Made by a program: the position numbers and the translations under genes. This document shows, piece by piece, positions 61,041 through 64,000 of a stretch of 64,000 nucleotides of DNA (positions are counted from its first letter, which is position 1; each line of letters begins with the position of its first letter). The stretch is taken from NCBI RefSeq assembly GCF_024362765.1, contig NZ_CP093302.1, positions 1,828,001 to 1,892,000 on the forward strand, given 5' to 3'. This stretch comes from Alkalihalobacillus sp. LMS6 (GTDB lineage Bacteria > Bacillota > Bacilli > Bacillales > Bacillaceae_D). Below the pieces are notes generated by a model. That model was not told the DNA's origin, searched no databases, and saw nothing but the letters and a program-made list of their open reading frames with translations.

Positions 61041-61950
61041 ATGACTTCGATGTTTTTCTGCCAAACCATTCCAAACATGCAAGTTCTGCTTTAGCCAGCG
61101 TCACATTCATTTTTTTTGGTCGATACTCCTTTAATGGTTGAAACAACTTTTCAACTTCGTCTTTGTCATATTGTTCATACCAGTCTACCGCGATTGTTGG
61201 CTTGTGAGAAATTCGTGGATACACAACGCGTAACGGTAAACCCTTCTCCGACTTATCATAGTCTTTACGAGAGCCTGTCGGTTCAACTTCTTCCATAAAT
61301 TGCAGAAAACAATAGTGTAAGTCCGGATCATAAAGCAAATGTGCTAAGTTTACCCCTAGTTGAATTCTTTTTTTAGGTTGCGCAAAATGCTGAACAACTT
61401 CTCCGTACCTAACGTGATTCGTCAATGGCCAGTGTGGAAAAAGCACATGACTAAAATGAAGCAACTCTTCCATTTTATATAAAGCTGATTTAAAAAATTG
61501 CTGTACTTCAGAGCTTTTAAACAATTGTTGCTCAATCATCATCTGCTCGTTAATGATAAGGGCAATCATTAATCGCCACTCATCCTTTTCTTGTAAAAAG
61601 CGTCGCCATTCTTTGTCCATAAAGGTAGACACGCCATACCGGTTGACATTTGACCAATCCCATATCCCTGTCGTTTTATACTGTTGATAGCAAAGCAGTT
61701 GCGGGTATGCATCTCGAAAAATTAACCAGTTCGCACGCTCATAAATCCAAGCAATGTTTTGCCGGGTCGTATATGGCAACACCGCCTGGAACGCGGACGT
61801 AGTTAAATCTGTTAAATTCCAGCCTGCATTTCGAGAAACAATTCCTGCTAGTCGCGCCCAGCGTATCTCCGGTTGCCGCTTTCCAAACTGCTCGTACGCT
61901 TTTGTTCGAGCAATATTATCTACATTTGCCCATAATACTTGCCGGTCCAT
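61039..61950 (-). CDS. yppC: YppC family protein (DUF2515)
   Basis: 303 aa. NVDNIARTKAYEQFGKRQPEIRWARLAGIVSRNAGWNLTDL and the central REVVQHF-like HVRYGEVVQHFAQPKKRIQLGVNLAHLL define the Bacillus DUF2515 group. It is soluble, largely helical and without recognised catalytic motif. Divergent from recU, the same place as in B. subtilis. Function unknown. Confidence 0.85.
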   Translation of the reverse strand: MDRQVLWANVDNIARTKAYEQFGKRQPEIRWARLAGIVSRNAGWNLTDLTTSAFQAVLPYTTRQNIAWIYERANWLIFRDAYPQLLCYQQYKTTGIWDWSNVNRYGVSTFMDKEWRRFLQEKDEWRLMIALIINEQMMIEQQLFKSSEVQQFFKSALYKMEELLHFSHVLFPHWPLTNHVRYGEVVQHFAQPKKRIQLGVNLAHLLYDPDLHYCFLQFMEEVEPTGSRKDYDKSEKGLPLRVVYPRISHKPTIAVDWYEQYDKDEVEKLFQPLKEYRPKKMNVTLAKAELACLEWFGRKTSKS

Positions 61951-62112
61951 TTCATGGTTTCCCTCATTTTTTCATTAAATTTTCAACAGATCGCGTGTTC
62001 TGTTCCGCTACTTTTTTCCATTGTGTGTTAAACTATATATTGGCTCATCATTTACCTTTCCTCGATTAACTCAAAAACATGCGGACAAATTTATTGGAAA
62101 GGTTGTGAGAAC

Positions 62113-62706
62113 ATGTCCATTCAGTACCCTAATGGCAAACGCTATCGATCGAATTCGTCATCACGCTCTACCAAAACATCGATCGCGTATGGTGGGAGAG
62201 GGATGTCTTTTGAGTCTGATATTGACGAATCAAATACGTATTACTTACTTAAAGAACAAGCGGTCATCCATAAAAAACCGACGCCGATCCAAATTGTAAA
62301 TGTTGATTATCCCAAGCGTAGCGCGGCGGTCATCAAAGAAGCGTACTTTAAACAAGCATCAACAACAGATTATAATGGTGTATACAAAGGTCACTATATT
62401 GATTTCGAAGCAAAGGAAACGAAGAATAAGACATCCTTCCCCTTACAAAACATTCACCAACATCAAGTTGATCACATGCGTAATGTGGTGAAGCAAAACG
62501 GGATCTGTTTTCTTTTAATTCGGTTCCAAGATACGAAAGAAGTTTTTTTACTAGATGCCACTGTACTTATTTCTTTTTATGATCATCAAACGGAACGGAA
62601 ATCGATTAAAAAAGCGGATATTATGACTTATGGACACCATGTTCACACTGGCTATCAGCCATTTATTGATTATTTACGGACAGTTGATGAACTCTATATT
62701 AACTAG
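62113..62706 (+). CDS. recU: Holliday junction resolvase RecU
   Basis: 197 aa. [36 protein letters not shown], the nuclease core [32 protein letters not shown] (Asp, Glu, Lys metal site) and HQVDHMRNV match B. subtilis RecU. It cleaves Holliday junctions and modulates RecA. GGAAAGG lies upstream. Operon with ponA (20-base gap), as in most bacilli. Confidence 0.95.
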   Translation: MSIQYPNGKRYRSNSSSRSTKTSIAYGGRGMSFESDIDESNTYYLLKEQAVIHKKPTPIQIVNVDYPKRSAAVIKEAYFKQASTTDYNGVYKGHYIDFEAKETKNKTSFPLQNIHQHQVDHMRNVVKQNGICFLLIRFQDTKEVFLLDATVLISFYDHQTERKSIKKADIMTYGHHVHTGYQPFIDYLRTVDELYIN

Positions 62707-62726
62707 CACCAAAAGGGGAGAAAAAT

Positions 62727-64000
62727 ATGGCAGATGAATATAAATCACGCCAAGAGCGCAAACATGCGCAAACGAGCGATAAAAAACCAAAGAAGCCAAA
62801 AAATGATGGCAGCGGCGGTGGAAAAAAACCTAAAAAACCACTGTTTAAAAAAATTCTGATTACGTTACTTATTCTCTTAGGGGTTGGCTTAATTGGTGGC
62901 GGAGTGGCAATCGGTGTAATTGTTGCAAGCGCACCAGATATTGAACGAGAGAAGCTAATGCTTCCGCAATCGTTACAAGTACACGACATGGACGATGAGC
63001 TTGTGTTTACCTTAACAGGTGGGGAAAATCGAATTAATGCCGACATTAACGATATGCCCGACCATCTCCAAAACGCTTTCCTAGCGATTGAAGATCACCG
63101 CTTCCGCGAACATTTTGGCGTAGATGTACGTCGATTAGGTGGTGCTGTTGTCGCCAACTTACGTGAAGGCTTTGGCGCTGAAGGTGGTTCAACCATTACC
63201 CAGCAGCTTGTGAAAAACTTATTCTTATCCCAAGATAAACAGCTAACGAGAAAGATTCAAGAAGCGTATCTCGCCATTCAGCTCGAGCGCATGTATTCGA
63301 AAGATGAGATTTTAGAAATGTATTTAAATCAAATTAATTTAGGACCTTCTGCTGGCTACGGCGTTCAACTTGCTTCAGAAGCGTATTTTGATAAACCGAA
63401 CTTAGAAGACTTAACCGTTGCGGATGCTGCTGTGTTGGCTGCGATCCCTCAACGTCCAAGAGATTTTGATCCAGTTCGAAATCCTGAAAACAATGAACAA
63501 CGTCGTAACATCGTTATTGATCGAATGGAGCGAGAAGATTTCATTACTGCCGAAGAAGCAGAAGAAGCTCGTAATACTGACATTAACGAACAAATTAACT
63601 ATACAGAAACAGAAGACTCTGGCTGGTACACGTTCTATGATGAAGTGTTAAAAGAGCTTGACGATTTAGGGTTTACAACAGACGAAATTTACCACTCGGG
63701 CTTACGTGTATACACGACTCTTGATACAGACGCACAAGATTTAGTTGATTCTGTATTGAAATCTGGTGAATACGAAGGATTGCCGTTCCCAGATAATGAA
63801 GACTTCCGCGTTGGCGTAACACTCCTTGATACCGAATCCGGTGCTGTACGTGCGATGGGGAACGGAACAGAAGAAAACGATGCACGGGTAAATAACTACG
63901 CGTCCATTCAAACGAACCATGGTTCGGTGATGAAGCCTCTTCTTGGCTATGGTCCTGTTATTGAAAATGAGCAATGGTCAACCGGTCATATTATTGCCGA
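62727..64000 (+). CDS. ponA: Class A penicillin-binding protein 1A/1B, cut by window edge
   Basis: The first 424 residues are present. A cytoplasmic basic tail (KDKKPKKPKNDGSGGG-like) is followed by a membrane anchor near 40-68. The glycosyltransferase (GT51) domain has catalytic EDHRFREHFGVD and GGSTITQQLVKNLFLS, with LERMYSKDEILEMYLNQINLG. The transpeptidase domain begins after about residue 290 with active-site Ser in NHGSVMKPLLGY. The KTG box and C-terminus are beyond the window. Makes and cross-links peptidoglycan; regulated by GpsB. AAGGGGAG precedes the ATG. Confidence 0.93.
   Translation, partial: MADEYKSRQERKHAQTSDKKPKKPKNDGSGGGKKPKKPLFKKILITLLILLGVGLIGGGVAIGVIVASAPDIEREKLMLPQSLQVHDMDDELVFTLTGGENRINADINDMPDHLQNAFLAIEDHRFREHFGVDVRRLGGAVVANLREGFGAEGGSTITQQLVKNLFLSQDKQLTRKIQEAYLAIQLERMYSKDEILEMYLNQINLGPSAGYGVQLASEAYFDKPNLEDLTVADAAVLAAIPQRPRDFDPVRNPENNEQRRNIVIDRMEREDFITAEEAEEARNTDINEQINYTETEDSGWYTFYDEVLKELDDLGFTTDEIYHSGLRVYTTLDTDAQDLVDSVLKSGEYEGLPFPDNEDFRVGVTLLDTESGAVRAMGNGTEENDARVNNYASIQTNHGSVMKPLLGYGPVIENEQWSTGHIIA

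Noticed and set aside
60833-61078. 81-aa minus-strand ORF
   Set aside because: It is antisense to sspM and its terminator, with no family resemblance.

Overview
The window is chromosomal DNA of a low-GC, endospore-forming Firmicute of the family Bacillaceae. The sporulation genes sspM, a cotD-type coat gene, racA, a spo0E-like gene, kapB and ytvI support this. So does synteny with Bacillus subtilis: rlmL/ypsC, rnpB, gpsB, ypsA, mrfA/mrfB (yprA/yprB), brxA, yppE, yppC, recU and ponA. A MotPS-type flagellar stator, acidic extracytoplasmic domains and an OpuF-type osmoprotectant importer suggest an alkali- or salt-tolerant member. That ecological reading is inference. I see no prophage, insertion sequence, CRISPR array or tRNA.

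Layout. 0-8.5 kb has mixed strands but mostly plus-strand genes: DEAD-box helicase start, small membrane ORF, ClbS/DfsB, 3-hydroxybutyrate dehydrogenase, MsrA, MFS exporter, YdhK lipoprotein, YitT, MotP-MotS and YtvI. 8.5-20 kb is nearly all minus strand: YteA, an ABC-2 transporter, topoisomerase IV (parE-parC), a CoA-binding protein, OpuFA-OpuFB and a 2,4-dienoyl-CoA reductase. At 19.6-21.8 kb lies a XerS-like tyrosine recombinase gene flanked by large palindromes. The downstream palindrome contains a 28-bp dif-like Xer site. A divergent MarC-like membrane protein follows. 21.8-37 kb holds carboxypeptidase YpwA, YneR, gluconokinase, RlmL, RNase P RNA, an RNase H-like protein, GpsB, YpsA, CotD, the MrfB/MrfA repair pair, PepF, a coiled-coil membrane protein, MhqD and several very small ORFs. 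37-47.5 kb has a lipoprotein, Spo0E-like, riboswitch-controlled dapA, kapB, ypjP and gltA-gltB. 47.5-53 kb has a sigma-W-type telA-xpaC unit, a DUF2777-like gene and the ydbS-ydbT PH-domain pair. 53-64 kb has ypgR, a phosphodiesterase, a thiol-redox/rnz/pfpI/ilvA block, yppE-racA, sspM, yppC, and recU-ponA running off the right edge.

How it fits together. parE-parC, a Xer recombinase and a dif-like site within 10 kb, with gene polarity moving from mostly plus on the left to mostly minus on the right, suggest that the window covers or adjoins the replication terminus. The remaining material is largely housekeeping: nitrogen assimilation (gltAB), lysine/cell-wall precursor supply (dapA under a lysine riboswitch), envelope stress (sigma-W promoter), DNA repair (mrfAB, recU), and division and sporulation (gpsB, racA, ponA, ssp/cot genes).

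Best leads: the symmetric dif-like site beside the XerS-like gene; mutually exclusive hairpins and a 46-bp palindrome upstream of the same gene; a 28-codon gene with promoter, Shine-Dalgarno site and terminator; and a redox cluster with a CxxS TlpA-like protein.
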